Below are positions 13,317 to 24,871 of a stretch of DNA of 64,000 bases, piece by piece. Position 1 is the first letter of the stretch; each line of letters starts with the position of its first letter. This stretch comes from Mya arenaria. Lineage: Eukaryota; Mollusca; Bivalvia; Myida; Myidae. Both the position numbers and the translations under genes were made by a program. The DNA is taken from assembly GCF_026914265.1 (NCBI RefSeq), contig NC_069133.1, positions 49,660,182 to 49,724,181 of the forward strand, written 5' to 3'. The notes beneath the pieces were generated by a model. It saw nothing but the letters and a program-made list of their open reading frames with translations, did not search any database and had not been told where the DNA came from.

Positions 13317-14859
13317 TGTACCTTGCCCGTCGCTGAAGATCAACTGAATTACTTTTTTTCTGTTCTTATCGTTTTATGTTGTAGAACAAAAGAATGTTTG
13401 ATAATTATTTTCCTCCATTACTGGTATCAGTACATTTTTTTAACATGCAAGACTGATAGCAATGAATATTGTGAGGAGTAAATACACGAAGGAAGAGTTT
13501 CAGCTTAAATGAAAAACAATCAACAGGGAAATATAATGTATATAATATTTTTTTCAATTACTTTTTTGTCTGATATAGACAATGCAAAGACAAAAAACTA
13601 AAGAAATAAGGCTGTCACTATTTTGGGAGCTGAAATTGCAGTCGGTACCGTAAATAATGCACCAATAACAACATAAGACCTTTTAATCGGTAGCGCACCC
13701 GAAAAGAAGAATATTTGTAACGTTTAGTACTTTCTTTAATCACAAAATCATTATTTTTGGAATACATGTATAGATGTGATTTACTCGTAATAAAACTCAA
13801 AAATAGGAAAATGTGTACTGAAATAAATAAATTTGCAAAATTGTTAAACTATTGAATTTGAAAAAAAAAACACACTTATGAGTGTAAGCTTTATACAAAA
13901 ATATTGTTGAACCTTACTTTAAAGTAAGTTGAAAATACATTTAAAGATATCATTCATGAAAAAATGTAGATAAAACAAGGTAGTAGAAGACGTATTAATT
14001 TTTGCCATATTGCGCATTTTCTTGAGCTGACAATAAAACACAGGAAATGACATTGTAGGTCTATGTCGTGTGATTTATCAGCTCTGTTTTACGAGATAGA
14101 TATTTTGGTTACAAAAATTGTAAACTCTTGAAAAAGAAACTCTGTTTAGACTTTGTCAATATTTAATGGTATCAGAAATAAAGTAAAAAATATCAAAGTA
14201 AGATCTTAGCTGATGGGTTTGTCCTGTCATTATAGCAAACAGCTTTACATAGGAAATGGAGCTGCCGTACACCATTGGTAAATTAGAGAAGATTTGCGCT
14301 TTGAATTGGACCGTTGTTAAATTGTTATAAACAGGATTTCTACCTGTTATTTCATTGTACTGTTGTATTTTTTGGATCTATAATACTCAATGCAACATAT
14401 CAAGACAACACAAATAGTTTGGAGTACAAATTGTAATATGTTTGACATGTAGCAAATTCTAATCGATTAAAAGACCCAGCTTTGAAGTAATAGTAGTTTA
14501 ACCATTTTGATAAATATTTACACTTTGTCAATAATGCCAAGCAAATCATCTGATATAAACAGAAATGGAAAATGTACGCACATGTATATCATTATATATC
14601 AAACATTAATCCATTAACAATCGTCTTCTAAAATGCTGTCCGTAGTATGCAAACAATAATTTTCCTTTCCGAAAAAATACTCTGACAATCTTCATAAAAT
14701 GAACTTAAGGATAACATAAATATGAATGCACTGTCCACAATATGTAACTTTGAATTTATTATAGAATCAATTTCTTGAAAGTAACAAAACAACGATGTTT
14801 TCATTATTATTATGCCCGGCTCAATAATATTGATATTATTTTGACACACACACATACGC

Positions 14860-14918
<59 letters not shown>

Positions 14919-17900
14919 TTGCCATGTGTTATTAAAATAATGTCAATTGTCTGCTATGTTGTTATATTTTCCAGTCCGACTTAGACTGAGTCCGGTAGTT
15001 CTTCATCATCGTGGCCATGTTGAATGCCTTTCGCACAATATGGATTTTGAAAAGTACTCTGACTAATCTGGGGTTATTATTTGGGTATCTTGGAGTCTAA
15101 ACTTGGAAATCATTAAGCAGAAGCTAGCATGTGTGAGTGTGTGAGCTTATAGTCATAGACGGGCTTTAAGATATTATATTTGTTAAAAAACAACTAGATG
15201 TTAAAGATCTTTTTACAAAGTCCCTGATATCGCTCATAACGTTATTGTTGACTCCATGTATATTTGCAGACAATTGCTGTTGTTTGATATAATACAATAC
15301 ATATTAGATGCCATGGAGGGTGATAGCATATAATGTTAACCCTCGAGGCATAAATGTCCATTAACGTTATTGGGTTAACATTATATTAATATTGACTGCC
15401 TTGAAAGTGCGTATTGTTTTTTAAATGCAATTCTTCTTTATTTCTTTTATTGTTTCTTGTATTCTTTTTTTCCTCCTGGTTTGTAAAATGGTTCTTTCAT
15501 AATAAGACTATATATAGACAATGTTTAATGGTTGGCGTTGAATAACTCTACGAACCCTTTTAAGAGCTTCCATTTTGCTTCGGCTTGATTCATTTGTTTG
15601 AAGGTTGTATCAGGGCATTGACTTCTGAAAATTACTTTATCAGTTAATACGTTTTTTCCTCATTTCTTTAAGTTCGTTGCTTGTTTCTCTTTCTCCGTTG
15701 CATGTTGTGGTCGTAACACAATGTTATGACATAATGACATATAGCACAACTAATTTATGTGAGATAGACACCAATTTTACAGTTGTAGCTTTAAAAACAA
15801 CGCTTGGTCGGGTTGGTAACGAAATTAGTTTGAACAATTATGCTCTTACGACCGAAATGACAGTTAAACCACTGCTGAAGTTTGAGAACGGATAAATCTA
15901 AGTTGACAATTGATTTCAAGTTTTACAGCATAACTAAAATATGTGTCGGACGAAAGGGTAGTTTCCCGTGTTAAACATAAATGCATTTCAAATTTCTTTG
16001 CAATTATTGTAAAATTATTGTGTAATCATAGACACAGTTAATATTATAATTCATCAACTGGAACAGTGCTTCCTAATATCAAGTATTGTTTTTCCATCTG
16101 CTTGGACAGGGGTTTATTTTTATGTTAAGGTATTCATTTAATGAATGCTATTTATAATGTGATTATCATTTGAGTGATTCAGAAAATATTAGAAATAAAG
16201 TTAAGTTTAGAGACAAAGACACGTTATCCATTATCTATTTTGTTGATATTTGAACTTTGGAAGATCAATAACGTTATAACATATTTGATTTCGAGCTAAA
16301 AATGCCCTTTTGCTACAAGTTTTACAAATATTATTGGCAATATCAGCAACACAAAAGCCTTTGGCAACGTACAGTTGTCATAATTACAGATATAACATTG
16401 TCAGAAAAATGAGAGTTTTCAGACTTTTTCCTGAAAAAAATATATCAAAAAATATATTTCGCTAAGAGTTATTTTCAAGAATTAATTTGCTTGAAATCAT
16501 TTTTGACCCCAGTGCAAAATACTGTGAAAAAAAGCGTTTGTGTAAATGCTCTGTCTTTCACCATAATTAGCTCACAGTACCAAGTGAATTAAATCAATGC
16601 ATCGGAGATTGCAACTTTTAATTTTAAGAAAACCTGAAAAGCGGCCCTGAAAATCGTTTTTATTCAAGGTCGGTGGTTTGATACACTACAAGTCATGTTA
16701 TTTGTTTCCCAACAAAATCCAATATTGTTTTGAATAACATAGATGCAATAATGCAAACATAGTAAGGTGAGGCATTTGTATTTCTTGCTCTAGTTCTATA
16801 TTGTACAGATTCTTAATCATTTGTAAAAAAATTTGTTCAATATTGCATTTCATGTTTCATGTATTTAAATCACCTATATTTGGCTAAAATGTATTGGTAT
16901 TACCTTAACCTTTTTACAAAAGGAGAGGTGAAAAGAAAGACAAGCAATAAGAAAATTTAGAAGATAAACGATGATAAGCTATAATAGTCATAACAGTACT
17001 AGTAGTGCGGACAATTCTGTAAACTTTTAAGTTATAGTATGAATATGAATATTGACTTACTATGCTAATTGTTGAAAGCCTAGAATTTGCACTGATATAT
17101 AAAATGGTTTAAGTAAACTAGACTTAAGAGCAAAGCGTTTCCAGACAAAATTGTTACAACGCAATGTTCTAGTATGTATGCGGATTTTATATTGTCTGCA
17201 AGTATGATATATTAGAAAATCCTAACTAATAGAGTCCGAGTAATACCAGCTAATGCAGAGAGCAATACAAAGGAACTCACTGTACGTCTTTGAACGTTTT
17301 TCGGTATGTGTTGATATGACTCCGTAGGAAATTAAACCATTTTTCTCCGTGCCAAAACCTTATTAAAATATACTTATCGTACACGTTGAATCCTATGGTT
17401 TATAAAATTTCTCAAAATTGTCCCGCATTGCCTCCATTTTGTTATTTTATCTGTTAAATTTGGTAAATACAATACGGTTCGTGGTACACCTCCTATTTGT
17501 ATTAAAATCAGGTTTGGTCAAATACAAGTACTTTGAGGAAGACTTTCGGTTAAAACACATATAGTAAGCAGGAATATAATGAGATGTCGCACAGAAGTGT
17601 TTAATTGTTTAAAAAATGTGGCCATGACGCATACATTGCTTTTTTACTACTCAATTTCATATGTGCGTATGAATGGCTTTAACCGGTAGTTTCAAATTAT
17701 GCTTAAGAAATTAAAGTTCGCTCAAAGGTTCTAACTTTTAAACATATAATATACATATTCATTGAGATTTAACATCGGATGTCACTTTGTAGAAAAACTG
17801 TTTCAAAAATCAACTTGCTCAGGCAACAAATTAATCTAACAAACGACTTGCCTAGCTTGTTTAATTCAAAGTGATGGAAATCCATCCTTTATTAGAACAT

Positions 17901-19328
17901 TTTAAATTATATAATAGGCAGAACTATATTAATTTATCTTAAAAACTATTCCAATCGTATCAAAAATAATTTCTGTATATTTCTTGGGCTCAAATATCTG
18001 ACACATGTTTTACGCTGTTAAATTAAAAAGAACAGACTCTTCTTGGACATTAAGTGGAATAAGTGGAATAATTGGTGGTTTGGTTTAAACCTGACCTAGT
18101 TTGAAATATTATGACCCTATATAGTGTAGCCTACAATAGAGGTAGAAATGAAACACGTCCGAGTAAATATAGCCGTTATTATTGTATCCATGGTTGGCGA
18201 TAATGGGTTTGGAAATGCTCAGGTATGAAATTAAACAAGGTACCTTTGATCGAACTTTGAAATATAAATAGCCATAACTCAGGTGTGACTGATGAGACAT
18301 GACTGATGGCTTTCGGAAAGAAGTATTATGTATGGATTGTACTACAGCTTGGTCGATGTTGGATGGGAAATGGTACAGTTCGAGAGCAGAATATATCGTG
18401 TTTTGTCTTTGTATCAAACATACTCCTCAATACTGCCTGTCATTATTATCAGCTCGCAGCACTTATACATGCGTTAAAAGCTGAAGCTACTAATTTTAAA
18501 GAAATTATTAAAACGGCTATAGAATAATTAACAACATGGAATGGAGCAAGTATGAACTTCTGTAGTCCGATTCTTCAAAATAAGCCGAAGCCACAGAGAG
18601 AGCTGAGGAACAAAGTAGCAAGAACATTATCAAGAAAAAAGTTGTAAATATCAATGCAACATTCCTGAACTATAAAAACACAATTCAATAAATAACAAAC
18701 AATGTTATTAAGTATCATCATATGTAGCATATTTATGTATGTATGTATATAATTATTTTTATGCATATATATTTAAAGTGACAATAACGTTATTGTTTTT
18801 TTTGTCCGCTCATACGCAATTGGATATTCGCAATATATTGTTCAATATACCTAGTGATAGATGTTTTAGGCACTTGTGAAGTATAACGCAAAAGGAAATC
18901 ATTAAGTCAATCTCTGAGTTTGTAGAACTTTCAAAAGGTGAAGTAGAATTATTTCATTGTCTAAATATGAAGATAAGACAACACATGTACATATTGAAGA
19001 ACAATAACCAACACATGTTTTTAAAAAAAAATGTTTTATTCCAAAATGGGCAACAGGAAGAAAAAGCGTTTAACTTCAAATGAAGAGTGTGAGTGAAATT
19101 GATATTTTCAACAATTAATAATATCTTTCTGACTTTATGACAATAGTTTCTGAAGCAAAACCTTAAAATACACTACAAAGCAACAAAGTTCGGTATTTCA
19201 AAACTACTGATTATATGAAACATAAGATAATATAATCCTTCTTTGTAGCATGTTCTAATTATTTTAGAAATAGAAAAAAAAATATTATAACATAAAATTG
19301 TTTTTGTCGCGGAGAATTTCTCACGTAT
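13317..19328. other. intergenic, one microsatellite, otherwise no gene seen
   Basis: AT-rich sequence between two FReD pseudogenes. It carries a CA-repeat run at about 14,843-14,920 and a degenerate FReD-upstream box (GGAAGACTTTCGG then CAGGAATATAATG) at about 17,534-17,586. Several ORFs of 60-100 codons at 18,109-18,766 have no recognisable motif and overlap each other on opposite strands, so they are not called. Confidence 0.45.
14843..14920. repeat. (CA)n microsatellite
   Basis: A run of CA dinucleotides with a few CG interruptions. It produces spurious HTHT and VCVC open frames on the two strands. Confidence 0.95.
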
Positions 19329-20240
19329 TTTTCAGTCACATGGTATCCGACGAATTTTCATTTCAGTCATAGAAAGGGACTCACGCCAGCCGGACCAGGC
19401 ATGCGAATTAGTTCCCATGCCAAATTCTGTATTTCCGAAGCCTCCGTTTAGATTTGATAAATGGCAGGCGTTATGCCACCACGCTCCAAATAAAGCTGTG
19501 CGCAATTGGATCCACTTTTATCATTGTCTCGGTCTTTTGTTGTAAACTCAAAGTTATCGTGATACGTCAGACTATCCCCTGCATTGCCACTGTATCCATC
19601 GACCTGAAGCCTGTAGTTTTCGGATTCATTTTCAATCCAAAAACTGTCGTATTTTAAATAGCGAGTTTCTCCTCATCTGTCCATATCAATCCTTAGCACA
19701 CAGGGCTTATCGCTACATAAGGAGACAATTTTGTCGTTACCGAGCCAGAAGTTGCCATCCAAATCACCAAAGCCTGCTTTATATTCATCCCAGCTCTTGT
19801 AGAAGTCTGAATACGACATACGTCGTTGGAAGACGGTCCAACCCACTTGATAGTTCCTGTTTCATCGAACGTCAAATCCGAAAGTTTCTGGCCCCTCTGG
19901 GTAGACAGTGTAAACGCCTGTGGAGGTGCTTCCCTGCTCTAGTACCGGTTGACAGTCGTCGGGAAATGTCAAAGGAGGAGTCGTTGAATTGACAGATAGT
20001 AGCTGGGTCTAGGAAACGTGTTCCTTTAACACCGACCACGTCACATTTTTAAGAATATCCTTAAGATTTCTATAGGAAGAATTTTCAGTTTTTGTGTTGT
20101 TGGCACTCTCATTGCTACCAAATTGACAAAGATTGATCATAACTTTGTAGTCAGGGGAGCTAAGAACCCCTTGGCAGTGAATGTAACTAAAAAAACACAA
20201 ACAAAATTGAAATAAGTAAGAAAATGTTGTCTTGCCCGTC
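19329..20240 (-). pseudogene. FReD pseudogene, copy 3
   Basis: More diverged fibrinogen-domain paralog. Readable segments include NLKDILKNVTWSVLKEH, the spacer [56 protein letters not shown], a calcium-site-like KDRDND, and GAWWHNACHLSNLNGG followed by SLSMTEMKIRR. The position of the start ATG in copy 1 reads ACATT here. In-frame stops lie near 20,010, near 19,865 at the equivalent of the VRCDMET segment, and near 19,676 (RIDMDR-stop-GETR). A one-base frame change lies near 19,492 between CAQLY and the GAWWH block. It cannot make a full FReD. Confidence 0.85.
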
Positions 20241-20260
20241 CCTGACAATCGACTAAACAA

Positions 20261-21849
20261 CTATGTTCCTGTTTCAACATATGAATGAATGTTTAACGAT
20301 AGCTTAAAATGGTTTGGTTATTTATTTTCCTTCAATTTTAGTCACAGATTAAAACCATTTTTTCAAGTGAGACAGATAAACATCGGCAAGGTAATATGTG
20401 AACACTTACAGGGTGTGTCTTGGCTCAAAAGAAAAATAAACAACAGGAAAATATGTAATGTAATAGAACTTATTCTACTGCATTACTGTTTGGTCAGACA
20501 TAAACAAAGCAAAGATAAACCACTATTGAAATCTGCAGATTATGAATCGAAATTGCAACAAAAGACAAATTAAAGCCAAAAGCAAAACACACTGTATGAA
20601 TAACATTCAAGATCTTTCTATCAGTATTCGTATCTAAACATTTGCACTACTGAATGTAATTATTTGTGAAGTAAACTACTGACCTTCCTTGAACCGGATA
20701 TTCTGCGCTGGCAGGTTTTATCAAGTGTTCGCGTATCGGATGTCGGAATAAATGTGAAGTAAGGTGTTCAAATACCCTTTTACGGACCACCCCTCTGATC
20801 ACAGAAATGTATTACTAAGGGAACTATAGTGGTTGCTACTGTTGTGTGTACAGTGTATACTGTGGATATATGTGATACATCGAAGGATCGCCCTCCCGGA
20901 AAGTATATACTGAAACAACTTTTTAAACTACAGGTACGAGTAGTCTTCAATTCAGCTAAGAGCTGGTTAAATGGCACGAGGATGAAAGACTAACAGACAC
21001 GAAGCATCTAGGCAAAATGCAAAGATTACTTACACATTATACCTATACGCTATCGCCTTGGGGAGGACAGTGACGTTTTTTGTTTCCATCATCGTACAAA
21101 TATTTTAGAACAACAGCCCGTTGTACAAAATTAGGTTATTGAACAGAATTTATAAAGAATCGGCTATTTTTAGTCACGAACTTTTTCTTTGGACACTCAA
21201 AACTCAGCCGAAATGAACCAGGTATATTATATGGCATCGACACAAGTGCATGGCTGATTAACCCCTTGTTTAAAGTACAAATAACGATGATCTACATGGA
21301 GGCACTTAAAACCGCATTTAAAGCGAACAAATCATTTTCCACCCATTTTTATTTACATGTTGCTGAACAATTTACATGGCGTGGCACATCTTATCCTTCG
21401 TATTTCAATGAAATTGTTAACATATTACAGTTTAATACTCATCCCAACTTAATCAGGTGGATAACCGAGAAGTGTAACTGTTGGGTATCCTTTTCATGCG
21501 ATAACCTTTTAATTTCATTCGTTTAGTATACGTCACATTTATGGCGTCACACAAATATAGGCACAGATACGTTACTAATTCAGTTTCAAAATGTTTGGAA
21601 AATTACCAAAAAGACACTAGAATGATAGTATAAATAGTTAAGATCAAGTTTATCATGCTCGGCACGAAAAATAGAAAATATATTTTATTTTCTAATCTTC
21701 GCAGAAACTTGATCAAAATTGAAAACTTATCCATTATTCTCTATAGAGCCAAGTTGCTACTGAGTGACAACTTAACTTCTATGGTACATTCTATAAAGTA
21801 ATCAGCGAAAGTGTGCATTTAAATAACTTAATAATTCCAAAAAACGAAC
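20261..21849. other. intergenic, no gene seen
   Basis: Contains one degenerate AAACAACAGGAAAATAT box near 20,440, similar to those upstream of other FReD copies. Short ORFs at 20,289, 20,780 and 21,266 have no recognisable domain. Nothing else is supported. Confidence 0.4.
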
Positions 21850-21851
21850 TA

Positions 21852-21853
21852 GT

Positions 21854-21906
<53 letters not shown>

Positions 21907-21955
21907 AGGGAGGGAGGGAGGGAGGGAGGGAGGGAGAGAGAGAGAGAGGGGGGAT
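21852..21955. repeat. (GA)n/(GGGA)n purine microsatellite
   Basis: About 100 bp of GAGA followed by GGGAGGGA repeats, a strand-asymmetric homopurine tract. Confidence 0.95.
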
Positions 21956-22383
21956 TGACGAACGGTAAATAATCCCATTATCATTGTGAGACCGTGGTAA
22001 CGTCTAGTTATCGGTCTAACGCTTAAAGCAATATATATCCATGTTCCAATCTGGTTTCGGTGATTTCTGATGGAATCTGCTTTGAGCCAAATTCAATTTC
22101 TTAAGGAGTGACGTGAAGGAATGGCATCAGTTAACATGCAACTGAAAACCTTCTATGAAGGTTTTTCCATTCAAAATTGAACAACTTACAAAAATGAGAC
22201 TTTGCTGAGTTTTGGGTGTCACCCTCCCTATACTTCATGTTCTTATGAAAGACTTGAAGTTTTTTTGACGTGATTTTTTTTAAATTTGAGCTGAAGATGT
22301 ATAGTATGATATACACTTCGGAATATCAAATTCACACCTCTAATTACTCTATATCGAATAAAAACACAATAAAAGACCGTGGG

Positions 22384-23460
22384 ATGAACCTGTCTTACAC
22401 GAGCGGCTATGGTAGATGCTTTTTCTCCCACATCAGTAAAACAAAATTAAGTAAAAATGTATTTTTTTTGCTGGTACTCTTTTGTGCTTAGTGAAAATAA
22501 TTGGGTATGGATATGCGTTAAAATGCGTTCGTGGTTGTCATGGATATGCGCGCAGAGATTCAGATTATGTTAATAGTCAAATCGGTCTTTAAATAGTTTT
22601 AAGGAGAGTGAAGCATTATTTCTTGAAAGGTGCGTGAAAACTGTTCTATGGTGACATTTGAAGCGAGAAATAATTAATAAGCGTTCGAAATATTGCCACA
22701 AGACAAGGTTTCCATGATCCTACAGACGACAGTCTTTAACAAGGGGGGTAATTTCAGTGTGGTGACCATTAAAAAGGAGTTCCATACGGGCATTTTATAT
22801 TTGCCCGTGGGCAAGATTAAAAGTATCTTCCATGGCCGAGAGTGTAAGATAGGTTCATTCCGACTTGAGCGTAGTGTGTTTTGCGGAAACGAGGTTTACC
22901 GAGGGTCGGGATGAACCTATCTTACACGAGCGGCTATGGTAGATTCTTTTTCTCCCATGTCAGTTAAACAAAATTAATTAAAAAGATGTATTTTTTGCTG
23001 GAACTCTTTTGTGCTTAGTGAAAATAATTGCGTATGGTTATGCGATAGCAAGTGGTTGTCATGGATATGCGCGCAGTGATCCAGTTAATGGTAATGGTCA
23101 ATTCGGTCTTTTTAAATAGTTCTAAGGAGAATGAAACATTATTTCTTGAATGGTGCGTGAAAACTGGTTTATGGTGTCATTTGAAGCGAAAAATAATTAA
23201 TAAGCGTTCTAAATATTACCATAAGACAAGATTTCCTTGATGCTGTTGACGACAGTCTTCAACAAGGGAGGTAATTACAATGTGGTGACCATTAAAAAGG
23301 AGTTCCAAACGGGCATTTTATCTTCGCCGGTGGGCAAGATAAGAATATCTAGCATGGTTAAATTATCGGATCTACTTATCTGAGGCGGGAGAAAAGAATT
23401 TCTAGCATGATTAAATTATTGAATCTACTTATCTGAGGTGGGAGAAATACCAGTCTAAAA
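22384..23460 (+). mobile_element. unclassified interspersed repeat with internal tandem duplication
   Basis: About 520 bp starting GGGATGAACCTGTCTTACAC at 22,381 recurs from about 22,909 with the same order of landmarks: GAGCGGCTATGGTAGA, TTTTTCTCCCA, GCGCGCAG, GACGACAGTCTT, then a GGGCATTTTAT block. The unit opens with TTTCTCCCACATCAG, and the downstream end carries the inverse CTGAGGTGGGAGAAA, suggestive of TIRs. A third, inverted copy is at 36,020-36,415. No transposase was recognised. The ORFs inside (22,270-23,240) are short and lack motifs. Confidence 0.6.
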
Positions 23461-24550
23461 GGTGAGAGAAATTTGTGTCCCTGTAATAAATGGGGGACAA
23501 GTGATGAAGCAGAAGTAATCATTTACCAACAAAATGATAAAATTAAATATCAAAAATAAAGAGAAACAAAACATGCCTAAACAAACACAAAACATGCACC
23601 CACCTTCCTGAATGTCTCAGATAACATGATGTATAATACAAGGATACAAAACAATCAAGATTAGAGAAAGAACGGAGTACCCGGAGGAAGACCCCTTGGT
23701 GACCACAGACTAAACTCAGCAAAACTGGTAGGCTCCCAGGCTTTACTCATATTTATATTATTTAGATAATTCAGCTGTAGAAAATCATATTCCTGTGCTA
23801 AATAAAAGTTTTGCTAAATGGTGTTGTTGTTTTCTAATTACGAAGGCTGAAAAGCTATCCGTTCGTTTAGCGTAACCTCGATGTGTCATGACATATTATA
23901 TATGTGATGCAAAACCTGTCCCAAAATAAACACTTTCAACGCCGTACAAACAATACAACGAATGAAATCAGGAATAAATAACTAGACAATATCGATATCG
24001 CCATTTATTATCTGTAATGACATTATCAAAGTGAAAGTTAACCAACGATCTCTGCTGGTTCCCTGGAAAGAGACAGAAATCAATACCATCGCATCAACGT
24101 CTTATATAATTCCCTTAGTGCATTAAATGGAGTATGCAATCACTGACTAAACAACAATGTCAATGCTTTTTTTTCATTATATTAACATGCATGCACAGAT
24201 AATAATGTATTTTATTTTATGTGGCAATTTAAAGGCCGAAATTATTACGTCGGCACCCATTAATAATTAATGAATATATCTGCATTTACTAGACCAATCT
24301 AATAACAGAACATCCAGTATCCCCATAATTAAACAATGGTGATATTTCGATAGTTGCTTAATGTTTGTTGCATTGTAGCGTGTCTTGTTTTGAGATTGTT
24401 TGGCCTTAAACTTAGTGAGTTAAAACACAACACTCTTAATATACTCTTTTTAATCCTGCTTATCTAGTTCTGTAGTAATATACGCCTTTCTAAGTTGATA
24501 GTTTAAGTGACGCGTCCACAGTACGTTATATCTCCCGTCTGGTGGTGTGT
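23461..24550. other. intergenic, no gene seen
   Basis: AT-rich sequence between the repeat block and the SINE. No supported gene, RNA or array. Confidence 0.4.
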
Positions 24551-24559
24551 GTAAGCTTA

Positions 24560-24838
24560 TTTATACTCGCACTCGGGCCTTGCCCAATCGGCGTTTGGTC
24601 CGATAAGATTGTTAGTAAGTTTAGACTTTTAGGGCAAGTGCACAGACATAATTTTACCCTGGCTAGCGCTACCCTGGTTCTTTAACGTGCACCAGTGTAT
24701 AGCACTGTCCCACCGGGGACCCCAATTGAACGTCCCTCACGGAATACAATTATTATTTATAGTGGTGCGGCGGGGAATCAAACCTGCGACCACAGGATTT
24801 ACAGTCCAAGTGTGTTACCATTTGACCACGGATCCGTA
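24560..24838 (-). mobile_element. tRNA-derived SINE
   Basis: On the minus strand the head reads like a tRNA. It has an A-box-like GTGGTCAAATGGTAACAC near 24,830, a B-box GGTTTGATTCC near 24,775, and the expected spacing and pairing arms. It is followed by a body containing GGGACGTTCAATTGGGGTCC and GTGCACGTTAAAGAACC, a body type shared by the element at 32,055. It lies about 35 bp beyond the C-type lectin stop codon and could form part of that gene's 3' UTR. It is too degenerate and extended to be a functional tRNA gene. Confidence 0.7.
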
Positions 24839-24871
24839 TTTCTCATCTATATGTTTAAATGTGTTTTATAC

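Noticed and set aside
24762-24838. Functional tRNA gene on the minus strand
   Set aside because: A- and B-box-like sequences are present but diverged, and the sequence runs straight into a SINE body shared with another locus.
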